Below are positions 18,488 to 28,807 of a DNA stretch of 31,771 nucleotides, piece by piece. Origin of the DNA: Nemertoderma westbladi (taxonomy: Eukaryota > Xenacoelomorpha > Nemertodermatida > Nemertodermatidae); contig JAUCBJ010001109.1 in assembly GCA_032718475.1 (NCBI GenBank), positions 1-31,771 of the forward strand, in the 5' to 3' direction. The translations under genes were made by a program, and so were the position numbers. Every line of letters begins with the position of its first letter. The stretch's first letter is position 1. The notes under the pieces are model-generated. The model had not been told where the DNA came from and searched no databases. It was given only the letters and a program-made list of their open reading frames with translations.

Positions 18488-18548
18488 CCCATGCAAAATC
18501 AACCCCGGTTAAAATTCCCTAGGCCTAGTGTATTCTCACTTCCGGGGT
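18488..18548. repeat. Dispersed repeat, copy 1 (pair with 18820-18915)
   Basis: CAACCCCGGTTAAAATTCCC at about 18498 recurs as CTATCCCCGGTTAAATTTCCC at about 18830. Both are preceded by a GCAAAATC or GCAAATC word and followed by CTAG, with a TAGTGTAT word further on. Confidence 0.55.
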
Positions 18549-18627
18549 GTAATATCTAATTTCCCTAGTGTATTATAATAACCCCTCCAGGGAAAAATCA
18601 CCCCTGAATTTATCAATTTTCATTCTC

Positions 18628-18690
18628 AATTTAGGGAAAGGAGCAGGTTACAGTGCCTCGTTAATTTAACCAAAACAATAAACTAAACAC
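18628..18690 (+). repeat. Dispersed repeat, copy 2 (pair with 16604-16680)
   Basis: GGGAAAGGAGCAGGTTACAG followed by AAAACAATAAAC, the same order as at 16604. The flanks are different. Confidence 0.6.
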
Positions 18691-18790
18691 AATCAGACAT
18701 AGAACAGGTTACAGTTTTATTTTTGAGATAATCATCTGTTATTTGTGTCCAATTTCTGAATTTCCCCTGGAGAGAGGTGACGTCCTGTCA

Positions 18791-18813
18791 CCCCCCCCCC
18801 CCCCCCCCCCCCC
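18791..18813. repeat. C23 homopolymer
   Basis: Twenty-three consecutive C, then T and five more C. It follows GACGTCCTGTCA. Confidence 0.9.
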
Positions 18814-19179
18814 TCCCCCATATCTGGCAAATCTATCCCCGGTTAAATTTCCCTAGCTGCCTTCTGCCTAGTCCAGTAGTCAGCTAGTGTATGCCTGTAT
18901 GCTCACTCCCTGTGTATTTTATTTGTATCTTCTACAATCTAGTACTACAGTACTTGACTACTGCTGTACTGGTATATATAAATCTCCAGCGTGTGTTTGT
19001 GTGGTTGTCAGAGGTATCTGTGGTCTTATCTGTTCGTCTGTAAGCTGGTAAGCTTATATTGAATTTAAATTTCACTAAAAAATCACCCAGAGTAGTTTCA
19101 CCCACGGTTAAAATACGCTGCGGTCTTTTGCCGTAATTCGTAGGACCGTCCCCCGGTATGGTAAAAAAATTTTCCTTCA

Positions 19180-20240
19180 CCGGTAACATGGGGTATTTTT
19201 ATACCCCAAATTGATAAGACATTTTAAGTAACATTAAACAGAAAAACCCTTACAATCCCCCTCCCAGAATTTGCCAAATGGTGAAAAAATAAGTTGTGAA
19301 TTTTTTTTTCAATTTGGTTGAAATCTACCCAACGCTCAATGCCACAAAAAAGTTATCCCACTACAATCGCGACCGTCGTTAATGTCGCGATGGGGTGTTT
19401 TGCAACAAGATACTATCATAGTGAAGCATTAGCTGTGAGAGTGTTTCTCATTTTAGGTTTTTTAGTGGTGTTATGGGTCAAGTACACCCTGAAGTATACC
19501 ATTGCAGTTCCAATAAGCATAAAATGAGTCAAATACCACCACTAAAAGTCAACAAAGTGATATATATATATACAGATATATCACCTCGCAATAGCACAAG
19601 ATCTTGAATTGTAATATGAAATATACACCATGACTGCAAAAGTACTGATGATTTGGTCATAAAATGTGATTATTGTCCAACTAAATTATACATTGCAGTT
19701 TCAATGAACCCAAAATGAGACCCAAAAGGCCAGAACACCTCTAAGAAAGCCTACACAATAAGAATTATTCACATATACTTAGCAATCTATCGCATCGCGA
19801 TTAGGCCGAAGTTTTGGCTTGTGAAATACAGGCCATACACAATTACAGTAGCCTAGCTTCATAATACTGATAATTTGGTCTTAAAAGACAAAGTTAAAAC
19901 ATGCCTCTAGCTGTCTAGTACAACTAAATCGACCATTGTGGTTCCAATGAAACCAAAATGAGTCACAAACAGACAAAGCACCACTAAACGAGCACCATAA
20001 CGTTATGGCTGTATGGGGTATTTTTATACCCCATCTTACCTAACTAAGTTGTTTTCAAATTAAGGGCCCATAACATTTTTCATAAACAAAATTTTATGGG
20101 TTTGACCCACACAATCGTTAGATTACAAGTTTTTTGGAAGATACTATGAAGTTGGACTTACATAATATGAGAGATTGTCGAAAAATATAAAAAGTAATCC
20201 CCTTGGGCTTGGGGTATTATTTTACCCCACGTTACCGGGG
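19180..20240. mobile_element. Possible ~1.05-kb element with palindromic inverted termini
   Basis: The left end CCGGTAACATGGGGTA runs into the palindrome GGGGTATTTTTATACCCC (about 19190-19207). The right end, read in reverse complement, is CCGGTAACGTGGGGTA followed by a near-palindrome (about 20211-20236). A third palindrome of the same kind, again followed by a CATCTTACC word, lies at 20015-20032. Inside are three diverged copies of a CATTGCAGTTCCAAT...AAAATGAGTC block at 19500, 19691 and 19933. No transposase and no clear target duplication were seen. It may be a MITE, or chance convergence of related repeats. Confidence 0.45.
19500..19975. repeat. Three diverged copies of a CATTGCAG...AAAATGAGTC block
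   Basis: The copies start at 19500, 19691 and 19933 (spacings 191 and 242). Each has CATTG(CA/TG)GTTCCAAT or a close variant, then AAAATGAG, and the first and third continue with a CACCACTAAA word. They lie inside the palindrome-ended sequence. Confidence 0.6.
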
Positions 20241-20744
20241 GAGGGTTAAACAGATAAAGTCGGTCCGTCTAAAACAGACTGACACTGACTGACTGACAGC
20301 TGGACAGTACCTGCCCTGCAGTGACCTAACAGTCAGACAGTGTGCGCTCTTGCGCACCAAAAATAACCTTTTTTTCTAAACATACAGACATAGGCTTAAA
20401 ACATGTAAATACGGAAATTTTAATTGACAATTTAATTTATTTTTAATTTAGTATAAAACATAGCAACGATGCAGCATGTACGTACGTACAGTACATATAG
20501 TAAGAGTAACATAGCCTAGATTATACAGTTATAGTCTGATAGTAAGTAGCTATGTACTATCTGACTATAGCAGCTAAACCCGTGAACCCTGAACCTGAAC
20601 TACCTTGTTGAGTTGTTATTTATATACCAGTCTGCCAGTACCTGTTTGCTGGTTTGCCTGTCACCTGTGCGGTATAAGACATTTTGTTTGTTAGTAATAT
20701 TTGTGTAAGTCTTATTTATGCTATTTTAAGTTGTAACATTTAAG
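20241..20744. other. Upstream region of the PKA gene
   Basis: Contains a GACTGACTGACAG microsatellite-like stretch (about 20278-20298) and AT-rich sequence. The 5' UTR of the downstream gene must lie at least partly here, but no TATA box or upstream exon can be fixed by eye. Confidence 0.4.
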
Positions 20745-23700
20745 ATGGATGATGAACAAAGTTTAAAGGAGTGTGAGGCGTACGTTCAGAAGCACAACAT
20801 CCAACAGGTTCTCAAGGAATGCATCGTTCAGCTTTGCATCCACCGACCAGATGAACCAATGACATTCCTCCGGGATCACTTCGGCCAACTGGCCAAGGAG
20901 AGCAAAAAATCCGCGGACAAACCCAAGAAATCATCCTCGGATGAGCAGGAGATTGAGCAGGACACACAGGAGGAAGATCCCTCCCCGGTGCCTCCGGTGG
21001 GAGGAGCGAAGCGTCCACGTCGAAGAGGAGCCGTTAGCGCTGAGGTTTATACGGAAGAGGACGCCGCTAGTTATGTGAAGAAAGTCGTCCCGAAGGATTA
21101 TAAGACGATGGCAGCGCTCTCTAAGGCCATCGAGAAGAATATATTGTTCGCTCATCTCGATGAAGGTGAGAAGAGCGATGTCTTTGACGCCATGTTCGGG
21201 GTGAATCACACCGCTGGGGAGGTGATTATCCAGCAGGGCGACGACGGGGATAACTTCTACGTTATCGATTCCGGCGAGGTGGACGTTTACGTAAACGCGG
21301 AGTATATATCGTCGATCTCGGAGGGCAGCAGCTTCGGGGAGTTGGCGTTGATATATGGGACGCCGCGCGCTGCCACCATCAAGGCGAAAACGGACGCGAA
21401 GCTGTGGGCAATCGACAGGGACACTTACCGGAGGATCCTGATGGGTTCCACAATGCGGCGACGTACCATGTACGAGTCCTTCCTCGCCAAGGTAGGCCGA
21501 ATATTAATTTTTTGTTATTTCCTTAATTCCATCGCCTCTATCGAACTCACCAAAAGTAATATCAGTTAATCAAACGTTTGCATTTTCCTTCTATAATAGG
21601 CTAATATGTAAACTTAACATTACCAGTACCGTACTAAATATATTTTGGTTGAGGGGCGGGCTTATAATTTAGGCCTCTCAGCCTTTCATCCTCTCCCTGT
21701 GGTATACAATTTGGATCATTTGAATTACTGGGAGTAAAACTTGGTATAGGAGGAGCGGGTAGCACCCTCTGGAGGTTTTTTTTTTAATTTAACCTTTATA
21801 GCATTTATTATATTTAACAATTATATACACTGATCCACCATTTGCGTTTACCACTCTTCTCAATTTAGAATCTTAGCAGAACAATAAAAAACAACAAGTA
21901 GTTAGTTAGTTTGATCTTTAATGTCCAGGGCCATAACCCCCCCCCCCCCCCCACTCCAACAGAAAAATGCATCTCACTTTCACTATCACCATTACAGACC
22001 CGAACATGAAATGTTATTCTATTTATTATATTTAATTATCTGCGCTACGCGCGAGTGGACCATCACATTTCGCCCTTGGGAGCAGTAAATCGCTGTACCC
22101 TAAAATCCATCATAATGCCTTTGGTTGTACTTTGTTGACATGTGGTGCTGCCTTTGCAAAACTCCAGATTTCGGATCCATAGTCAGTTATATATTGATGA
22201 TACGCAAGAGGAAAATAGCTTAGTAAAGTTACTGTACCCGAACACTTTTACTTTTGGATATAATTGCTTCCAGCTTAGTGCACGAAGCCCGGACTTAGTC
22301 CGTGCATCCACAGTTTCCCGAAAAGTATTAAATTCGTCGAAAATAATTCCGAGGTATTTGTATTTTCTCACTACCTGAAGTACTTTACTTCTAGTGTAGA
22401 AAGTGCAAGTAAATGGAGGGTTAATATCGTTAATAACAGTCTGGGAGGTCAAACCATCGCATTCAACTAAACCACAATATACTATTCCTAAATAGGCTAT
22501 ACACTATGTCCTAGAATATAATAGTATCGTTATTCGGGGGAGTATCGTTTCATTATACCCCTCCAATTTTTCTACAAATCGTAATGAGAATGCATGAAAT
22601 TTGAAACAGAGATAGTTTCACCTCCCGACCACTGACTGGGTGAGCCAGAAATTTTATTTTTGCTTTCATTCTTTAGCTACTAGTGTTTGAAAAAGGTGTC
22701 TCCGGAGATTTTTCACAGTTCCCAGTGCAATCATTTTTCCAGTCATTTGTTGTTAGTACCAATAGAAAGCTGGCCGTGCATTGATTCCAAATATGTAAAA
22801 ACATTTGAATTTGGCTGGTAAATAGCTGAGATATTCGAATGTTGCATTGTATTTGCTTCCACTGCAGGCCATTTATTATATTTAATAAATGTACTTGTTT
22901 ATCCCATACGTAGCTGGGCAACAATGCAATACCTTTTTAATCATACTATTATGGAGCAGGAGCTATTGAATAGCTATGTAATATAACTCGTACAAAATAC
23001 AAAGGAGCACGAAAGGAAATACATACGTGTGCAGTATTATTTATAGTGGGACAAATAGTTAACTTGGGCTAATGGGATAAAACAAAATGTTCTAGAATAT
23101 TGTATTTTTATTTAATAGAATAAAACGCCTTGTGCAGGTGCTAAACCATGCAACCTTTGAACGTTCATAACTCGGCTATTTCCCAACCAAATTCAAATGG
23201 TTTTATATTTTTAGAATCCTTGTACGGTCAGCTTTCTATTGGTTCCATCACGATACGGTTCAATAATAACTGCAATGTAACTGGTGAAATATCACCGGAT
23301 AAACCTTTTTCAAACGCTTGTACCGGTAGCGAAAAAATGAAAGCAAAAATATAAGTTCTGGCTCATCCAGGAGGAGGGAGGTGAAACTATCTATGTTTCA
23401 AATTTCATCTAATATCACTAAGGTTTGTAGAAAAATTTGGAGGGGGGGGGGGGGGGGGGGGGGCAGGTACCTCTTGAATAACGACACTATATTCCTGGAC
23501 ATGGTGTAGGGTGTAGAAACGAAATGGAATGAAGGCATCTTTGCGGCTCATTAAGCCAAGGAACATAATACCGGTCCGGTACCTATTATGTTTATATGTT
23601 ATTATATATGTTATATATAAACATTGTTTACCACGTGACGGATCTTCTACAAAATACATCCACTCTGCTTCACAAGTAACTTCTGTTCCCATTTATCGAG

Positions 23701-24327
23701 CAGTGAAGGATGAAAGTCTAAGTCTGGGCTAGACTGCAGCTCTTTAAGCATCTTTAAGCTCTTCTAGCGATGGAAAGAACATGATAATTTCAAATATTTA
23801 CCAGTTTTTATATATATTTTAGTCGATCTATACACAAACACAATATATAATATCTGTAATAATATTAATATTAATATACAGTTGAATATAACTATTTTTT
23901 TTAATTATTATACATATATTTAATTTATTATCCGTAGGTTTCGATTCTGGAGAATCTCGATAAATGGGAGCGACTGACGATTGCAGACGCGTTGGAAGCG
24001 GTTAATTTCGTCGACGGGGAATCCATAGTGAAGCAGGGCGATCGTGGCGAGGAGTTTTACGTGATCCTGGAGGGCCATGCGGTAGTCCTGCAGCGTCGGT
24101 CCGACGACGAGGAAAACATCGAGGTGGGGAATCTGGGAGCCGCGGATTACTTTGGGGAGATCGCGCTGCTGCTGGATCGGCCCCGCGCCGCGACCATAGT
24201 GGCTCGGGGCCCGCTCAAGTGTTGCAAGTTGGATCGGGCCAGGTTCGAGCGGCTCCTTGGGCCCTGCGCCGATATATTGAAGCGCAACATGGCCCAGTAT
24301 AACAGCATCGTGTCGCTCTCAGTGTGA
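20745..24327 (+). CDS. PRKAR1A-like: cAMP-dependent protein kinase type I regulatory subunit (exons 20745-21491 and 23938-24327)
   Basis: Two coding exons, joined in phase 0 after codon 249 (AAG|gtaggc ... ccgtag|GTT), give 378 residues, the usual length for RI. It binds and inhibits the PKA catalytic subunit and releases it when cAMP binds. Residues ~5-50 are the dimerisation/docking domain, with Cys10 and Cys31 at the spacing of the RI interchain disulfides. RRRGAVS (92-98) is the pseudosubstrate inhibitor site with Ala at the phospho-acceptor position, which marks type I. cAMP site A has [14 protein letters not shown] (197-210; Glu199, Arg208) and site [15 protein letters not shown] (321-334; Glu323, Arg332). 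The C-terminus YNSIVSLSV is family-typical. The start is AAGATGG, and the first residues match RI N-termini. Vertebrate orthologues have about ten coding exons, so this copy is strikingly intron-poor. The coding exons are GC-rich against an AT-rich background. Confidence 0.93.
21937..21952. repeat. C16 homopolymer in the intron
   Basis: Sixteen consecutive C following CCATAA, within AT-rich intronic sequence. Confidence 0.9.
22050..22452 (-). pseudogene. LINE (non-LTR) reverse-transcriptase C-terminal fragment
   Basis: On the minus strand the frame reads [16 protein letters not shown], then [12 protein letters not shown] and [13 protein letters not shown], the characteristic segment downstream of the catalytic domains in non-LTR reverse transcriptases (pattern YKYLGV.FDE...F...). 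A frameshift near 22187 is followed by [16 protein letters not shown] (typical MDYGAGVWG position) and then an internal stop near 22112. It is a 5'-truncated, decayed copy lying antisense in the PKA intron. Confidence 0.75.
22498..22894 (-). repeat. ~400-bp G-run repeat family, copy 1 (inverted)
   Basis: In reverse complement it opens ATTTATTAAATATAATAAAT then GGCCTGCAG, continues with ATCTCAGCTATTTACCAGCC, CAAATTCAAATG, CTTTTTCAAACAC, GGCTCACCCAG, and TTGTAGAAAAATTGGAGGGG, and ends GAATAACGATACTATTATATTC then GACATAGTGTATA. It matches the copy at 23101-23510 over its whole length but in the opposite direction. Its G-run is only about four bases. Confidence 0.75.
23101..23510 (+). repeat. ~400-bp G-run repeat family, copy 2
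   Basis: Opens TGTATTTTTATTTAATAGAA, continues with ACTCGGCTATTTCCCAACC, CTTTTTCAAACGC, GGCTCATCCAGGAGG and TTTGTAGAAAAATTTGGAGG, then a G22 run (23442-23463), and ends GAATAACGACACTATATTCC then GACATGGTGTAG. No coding capacity and no clear terminal repeats. It is 206 bp from its inverted partner. Confidence 0.75.
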
Positions 24328-24334
24328 GTCTGAC

Positions 24335-24422
24335 TGTGGTACCGGTAGCGGTATACTGTAGTACCGGTACCGGTATACTGTGGTACCGGTAGCGGTATAC
24401 TGTAGTACCGGTAGCGGTATAC
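24335..24422. repeat. 4 x 22-bp minisatellite at the start of the 3' UTR
   Basis: Four consecutive units of the form TGT(G/A)GTACCGGTA(G/C)CGGTATAC begin eight bases after the stop codon. The array is rich in the palindromes GGTACC and TACCGGTA. Confidence 0.85.
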
Positions 24423-24569
24423 TATACACACACACTCTCTGTTTGCTTCGTAGTGTTACTTGTTTTATATATACTAACTCACCAACCGTCCAACTATATC
24501 TATATTGTTTACGTTTGTTACGTTTCAGTCCGCGGTTAATATTTCAATGATAAGAAAATTAGTAAGTAA

Positions 24570-24702
24570 GGGGCCATCCTTAAATTACGTCACAATACGA
24601 AATGTTGGGGTGGGGGGTCTGAGCTGTAAAGGAGAACGGAGGGTTACCACTTTACCATTTGTCCTAATCAACTTTTGTCTGATGTCTTTTATTGATGGCC
24701 CC
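24570..24702. mobile_element. Short MITE-like element with GGGGCCATC inverted ends
   Basis: The left end GGGGCCATCCTTAAATTACG is mirrored on the right by GGGGCCATCAATAAAAGAC read in reverse complement, 133 bp overall. A CATCC.TAAATTACGTCA end is a common type among small animal DNA transposons (from general knowledge). No clear target duplication. A 126-codon ORF through it (24505-24885) is not credible as a gene. Confidence 0.55.
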
Positions 24703-25090
24703 TATTATATGACACTTATAAATATGGCGTATATATTTATCTCAAATAAACTATCGGTATATATATTTTCTAGGAGTGCTAACCATGTTATTGCAGCTCA
24801 CAGATTTGTAAATCGCCCTTTTGATATTGTTACATTTATATGGCAGTTTATTCCTTTTAGCTTTATAATAACACCGTTTTATTAAGAGCAAATTACATAC
24901 TGTAGTCAGTGTGTGTATATATAATAGAGCATGGAATGTAATACTAAAAGTATATATTAATTATAAAATGTATATAATCCGTGGGACCAACCCAATCTTG
25001 TCACATTTTTAGCAAGTTGGTAAAACTTGTGTTAAATTATTTCTAATTTTTGCAATATCTTGTAGTAAAACTGTATGAAACCTGTACTTA

Positions 25091-25096
25091 AATAAA
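25091..25096 (+). terminator. Candidate poly(A) signal AATAAA
   Basis: AATAAA followed by a T/G-rich downstream element about 10-30 bases later. It lies 764 bases after the PKA stop codon. An earlier AATAAA at 24745 has a weaker context. Confidence 0.4.
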
Positions 25097-25115
25097 TGTA
25101 GTTGATTTCATTTTT

Positions 25116-26732
25116 TGGTTTCCTTGAACAACAAGAAAATGTATTAAATTATAAATAATACTAATTACACTTTTGAACGGTGAATAAGTTGGTACCTAAT
25201 TTATATCATTTACGTAAAATTCACTAAAAGTCGCTTTAAATTTATTTTACTTGTAAATTTATCAAAAATAGTGGTCATTATCACTCACTTTCTCACAATT
25301 TATCCCCACGTTTGAATTGTTTTTACTTCACGCAGGTAAATACAGATTTTCTAAAGTGATTATGAACTCTACTTTGTCGCTCGTTAATATTTAATGATAT
25401 GAAATAAATATATGTTGAATATTTGAATAAATATTTACTTATTCAAAGCTGTTTGGTTACGTACGCTGCGTCAATTCTTGAATTCCGCGTATTTTTTCTG
25501 TTCGTAATTTGTGTTGGTCCTGCTGAATTTATTTATGTGCGTCCCTTACTTTACCCTTGTAGGTGTTGAGCAATATAAATCTGAGCCAAATAGACTCAAT
25601 CTACCGGTATATAATATACTATATGTCTTATTTATTTTGTTTCGTGTATTATATAACACAGGAAAGTGTCTCAATCCCATGGGGTATAAAGTCAGATTTA
25701 TTCCTCTAATGATGTTTAAAAGGAAATATTTTGGTACAATTCAGGAGTTAATATGTTCCATATTATTTATTCAGCTACGGATATTTACCCCTCAGATACT
25801 GTTATCCCCCAGATTTAAACCCGGTTCACAGATTGACTGGATGGGGGGGTATTTTAAACGCACTTTGACAGCGCAGTCGCCGCGTTTTCACAGGGCTGTA
25901 ACCAAAAACCTAAACGCTGTGATTGAATAGCAGTCCAGAGCGCGATCACGGCCCTCTCACAGCTCTGCCACAGCATTGTCACCACGAATTGTATCTGTGA
26001 GCCGGTCCTAATTGATAATATTTGGTACATTTCAACTGCTACTAGACTTATTATTATCGTTTTATCAATTTCCCCTTATTTCCTCCCATATTTTTTTTGG
26101 TGTAGTGGTATTTTGTAATTAACTGTCTATTTATAGTGCGTACTTTATATATATTTAACCTTTGCAGCGTTTACTTTTTACAGTTGTTAGATTACTCATT
26201 TATTTAGTTGTTGAAAAATTATTACTAATATTTGTTGGCTCAGGCCAATATATCTGCACTGCTAGAGGCTATCATAATAGAAACAGTAATGTTTAATTAA
26301 ATTAATCATTTAAATCAGGTTTCCATTGAAATGTATCTATCTGGAATTCTAATAATTATAAGTTGAGTTAATGGAGATCGCGATTTTTTATAAGCTAATT
26401 GATGTGGTTGGTATTTAGCTAGTACATTTTGTGGTGCATACTATAGTTTCCTTATCACAGGAAATATATCAATAAATCTTATATTAATGGCCGTTTATTG
26501 TTTGAATATTGAATATATTAAAATTCACCAGTGAGTATAGTATATTTGCTGTATTTTCCATAACTTCATAAATTCCTCGCATTGCTTCCCAACATGCCTG
26601 CTCTATAATTATATATCATATAATATCGAACGCTTTCATTACCTCAGTTATTACAAGAGACGTCCTGTGTCTGAATGGATTCATCTCATGAACCGCTTTC
26701 ACTAAATTTGTTTGCTACTATGAGATGCCGGC
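25116..26732. other. Intergenic, AT-rich, no recognised gene
   Basis: A 139-codon ORF at 25511-25930 is the longest frame. It is hydrophobic at its start, resembles nothing I know, and its composition follows the AT-rich background, so I do not call it a gene. No repeats of note. Confidence 0.45.
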
Positions 26733-27195
26733 TTATCGACAAAATTGCGCCACCACATCCCCCATGACTTTAACCAACTTATCCTCATCTTGAGACAATT
26801 GTCTGTTAACAGGCGTCTCCAGAGAAAGTAGCGTCCTGCGCACCAGTATTATCTTCGAGGCCACAACAAGATTGTGCACTGGTTGGTGCTCAAGTCTACT
26901 GAATTTCGAATGGCTCTGCGCTTGACCTGTATCACCCCCAGCGGTACACACAGCTGTTGTTGAGCCACCGTCGTATAGTAGTGATCAATAATAATTATTT
27001 CTGCAATAATTTCCTCAGGAATCCCATATAATAGCACGTGCCGTTACAATCTATGCCGAACATGAACATACGTGATTGGGATACTGAATTGTAGGCATTA
27101 TAGAAGTCAAGAAAAAGCCCCAGAATGGTCTCCATGGTCCCACGACCTTTCTGGAACCCATTCTGGTTTACACGTAACAGTCTCTCAACAGGATT
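26733..27195 (-). pseudogene. LINE reverse-transcriptase fragment (fingers/palm region)
   Basis: On the minus strand, NQNGFQKGRGTMETI (27160-27116 region) matches the conserved QNGFR.GRST motif of non-LTR reverse transcriptases. It is followed by LFLDFYNAYNSVSQSRMF, corresponding to the first catalytic block (..DF.KAFDSV..), and in a shifted frame by YGIPEEIIAEIII, matching the GIP..I block. The Asp-containing YADD motif is not seen. Frames change at least twice. The part below about 26960 is less certain. It may belong to a different LINE family from the intronic fragment; there is no overlap to compare. Confidence 0.65.
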
Positions 27196-28309
27196 CTTAA
27201 TGCATTTTCAATATATTTATATTGTAATAGCTTTGCAGCAGATTCCTACCACAACCGAGCAATCTGATCGATCACTCGCAAATTATTAATAAGTAACATT
27301 GTCCTCCGTATAGGCGGTAATGGCGATTAGTTGGCAATTAATAACGTAGCATTAAACGTATGTATAGAATGGCCGCACCTACTTACGACTCAAACGAAAC
27401 GGGAATTGATAAACCCTCTTCAAAAGCACTATAACAATTATTAATTGATAGCAGAAAAGCAGACGATAATACGATCTCCAATATTGTGGCTTATTTGACT
27501 TTGAACCATTCACCCACGTCTGCACCTACTAACTTATTCGTTTGCATCCTGTTTTTAATCCCTTTAGTCCCATTATTATACTCTTAACACCCACAAAACT
27601 ATACCTACAAACACCAAACAAATGCTGTTATACTGACAATATATCACTCTTAGTAACCTAGGAAGTAGTGCTTATAGTTTTATAATTGCCTATATCCCAA
27701 ACCTGTTGCCGAAATATCCCAACAACTTCTTTCACAGTAACTTGCATTGTCGTCACTTTACCTTATACCCCACCCGCATCCCAATGATGTTTCGAACAGA
27801 GAGCTGGTCAAGTTTATTAAAATTCCAATTTCGCCCTAAATCATTGGGCGAAGTTTTTGGGCTCCACAATTGTAACATTACACAATGCCGTTATTATTAA
27901 CAGCGAATTGTTATTTAGCACTTTACAACTTTAGAGGAATTTACAACCTGTACATTTAGTGATATATTATTATGTTGTAATGTCCCAAAAGAGCGACTTT
28001 ACAGTGCATTCGTTCAATGCAAGTGAACCTGAAACTTGGGATCGCCATGGTTACCACATAAACAATAATTGATATTTATTACTAATTGCCTGACAGTTGC
28101 ACTACTTGTTGCTTTTAAGCAACAGTTCTATTATCTGTTTTATCTCAGAAAAACCATCAACCAACCATTACTGTACTTTGTAGCTAGTAGGATAATTAAA
28201 TTATCCAATAAAAACGAAGGGTCTTGGGTGGGAGGTTTAAATTATGTTGTAAGTTAACATTCAATAATGCTGATAGGAAAGTTGTGAATTTTAGTTTATA
28301 GGGTGATTG
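27196..28309. other. Intergenic, no gene
   Basis: AT-rich unique-looking sequence with no credible ORF, repeat or RNA gene that I can see. Confidence 0.45.
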
Positions 28310-28703
28310 TGTATTTATTAAATAGAATAAATGGCCTGCAGTGAACAATAATTCTTGCAATCTTTGAATGCCTATATCTCAGCTGTTTCTCAATGAAATT
28401 CAGACATTGTTACATATTTGGAATCCTTGCAACGCAAGCTTTTATTGATGTGAAAAAATTACGACTAAAGTGAAGAATGGCAATGATACAGAGGGTGCGA
28501 TTTCGCAAAAGACACTTTTTTAAAACGCTTATAAATAAAATTTAAAAGCGAAATCGACAATTCCGGCTTCATGGTAACAACCACGGTGAGTTGAACTAGT
28601 TGTGTTTCAAATTTCAAGCAATATGATAAAGATTTGTAGAAAAATTTGGGGGGGGGGTCCGTGTCATCAGAAAATGACACTATATTACGTGACATGGTGT
28701 ATA
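28310..28703 (+). repeat. ~400-bp G-run repeat family, copy 3
   Basis: Opens TGTATTTATTAAATAGAATA then AATGGCCTGCAGTG, followed by TATATCTCAGCTGTTTCTC, a divergent middle, TTTGTAGAAAAATTTGG with a G run (28648-28656), and ends GACACTATATTACGTGACAT then GGTGTATA. It is the same order of blocks as at 22498 (inverted) and 23101, showing a dispersed family. Confidence 0.75.
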
Positions 28704-28748
28704 CACCATAACCCTTAATACAACAACCATTTTTAGGGGGTCGGAGCC

Positions 28749-28766
28749 CCCCCCCCCCCCCCCCCT
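28749..28766. repeat. C homopolymer (~18) after a G5 stretch
   Basis: AGGGGGTCGGAG is followed by a run of about 17-18 C, which could fold back as a G/C hairpin. It lies between the repeat copy ending at 28703 and the MITE at 28808. Confidence 0.8.
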
Positions 28767-28807
28767 AATTTTTTTCAAATTTCAATAAAATGCTACGGAA
28801 TTCGGTA

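Larger units (their letters stand above)
17450..19179. other. Intergenic, repeat-rich, no gene
   Basis: AT-rich sequence with a short LKFNF-coding tandem array, dispersed repeat copies and a C23 run, all listed separately. Several TAGGCCTA palindromes occur here. No credible coding region on either strand. Confidence 0.5.
21492..23937 (+). other. Intron of the PKA regulatory-subunit gene (2,446 bp)
   Basis: It starts gtaggc and ends ttatccgtag. It holds a C16 run (21937-21952), a LINE fragment (minus strand) and two inverted copies of a G-run repeat family. If retained, the upstream frame would read on for 25 codons and stop at about 21569, giving a subunit without cAMP site B. Confidence 0.85.
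24328..25115 (+). other. Probable 3' UTR of the PKA gene
   Basis: Runs from the stop codon through the 22-bp array and the MITE to a likely poly(A) site. AATAAA occurs at 24745-24750 and 25091-25096. The second is followed by a GT-rich stretch (GTAGTTGATTTCATTTTTTG), so it is the better candidate. Confidence 0.45.

Noticed and set aside
18932-19189. 85-codon minus-strand ORF
   Set aside because: No motif, overlaps repeat ends, and is of the size expected by chance.
24505-24885. 126-codon plus-strand ORF after the PKA gene
   Set aside because: It runs through a 133-bp MITE and low-complexity AT sequence; a chance frame in the probable 3' UTR.
25511-25930. 139-codon plus-strand ORF with a hydrophobic start
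   Set aside because: No recognisable motif, composition follows the AT-rich surroundings, and no splice or promoter context was seen.
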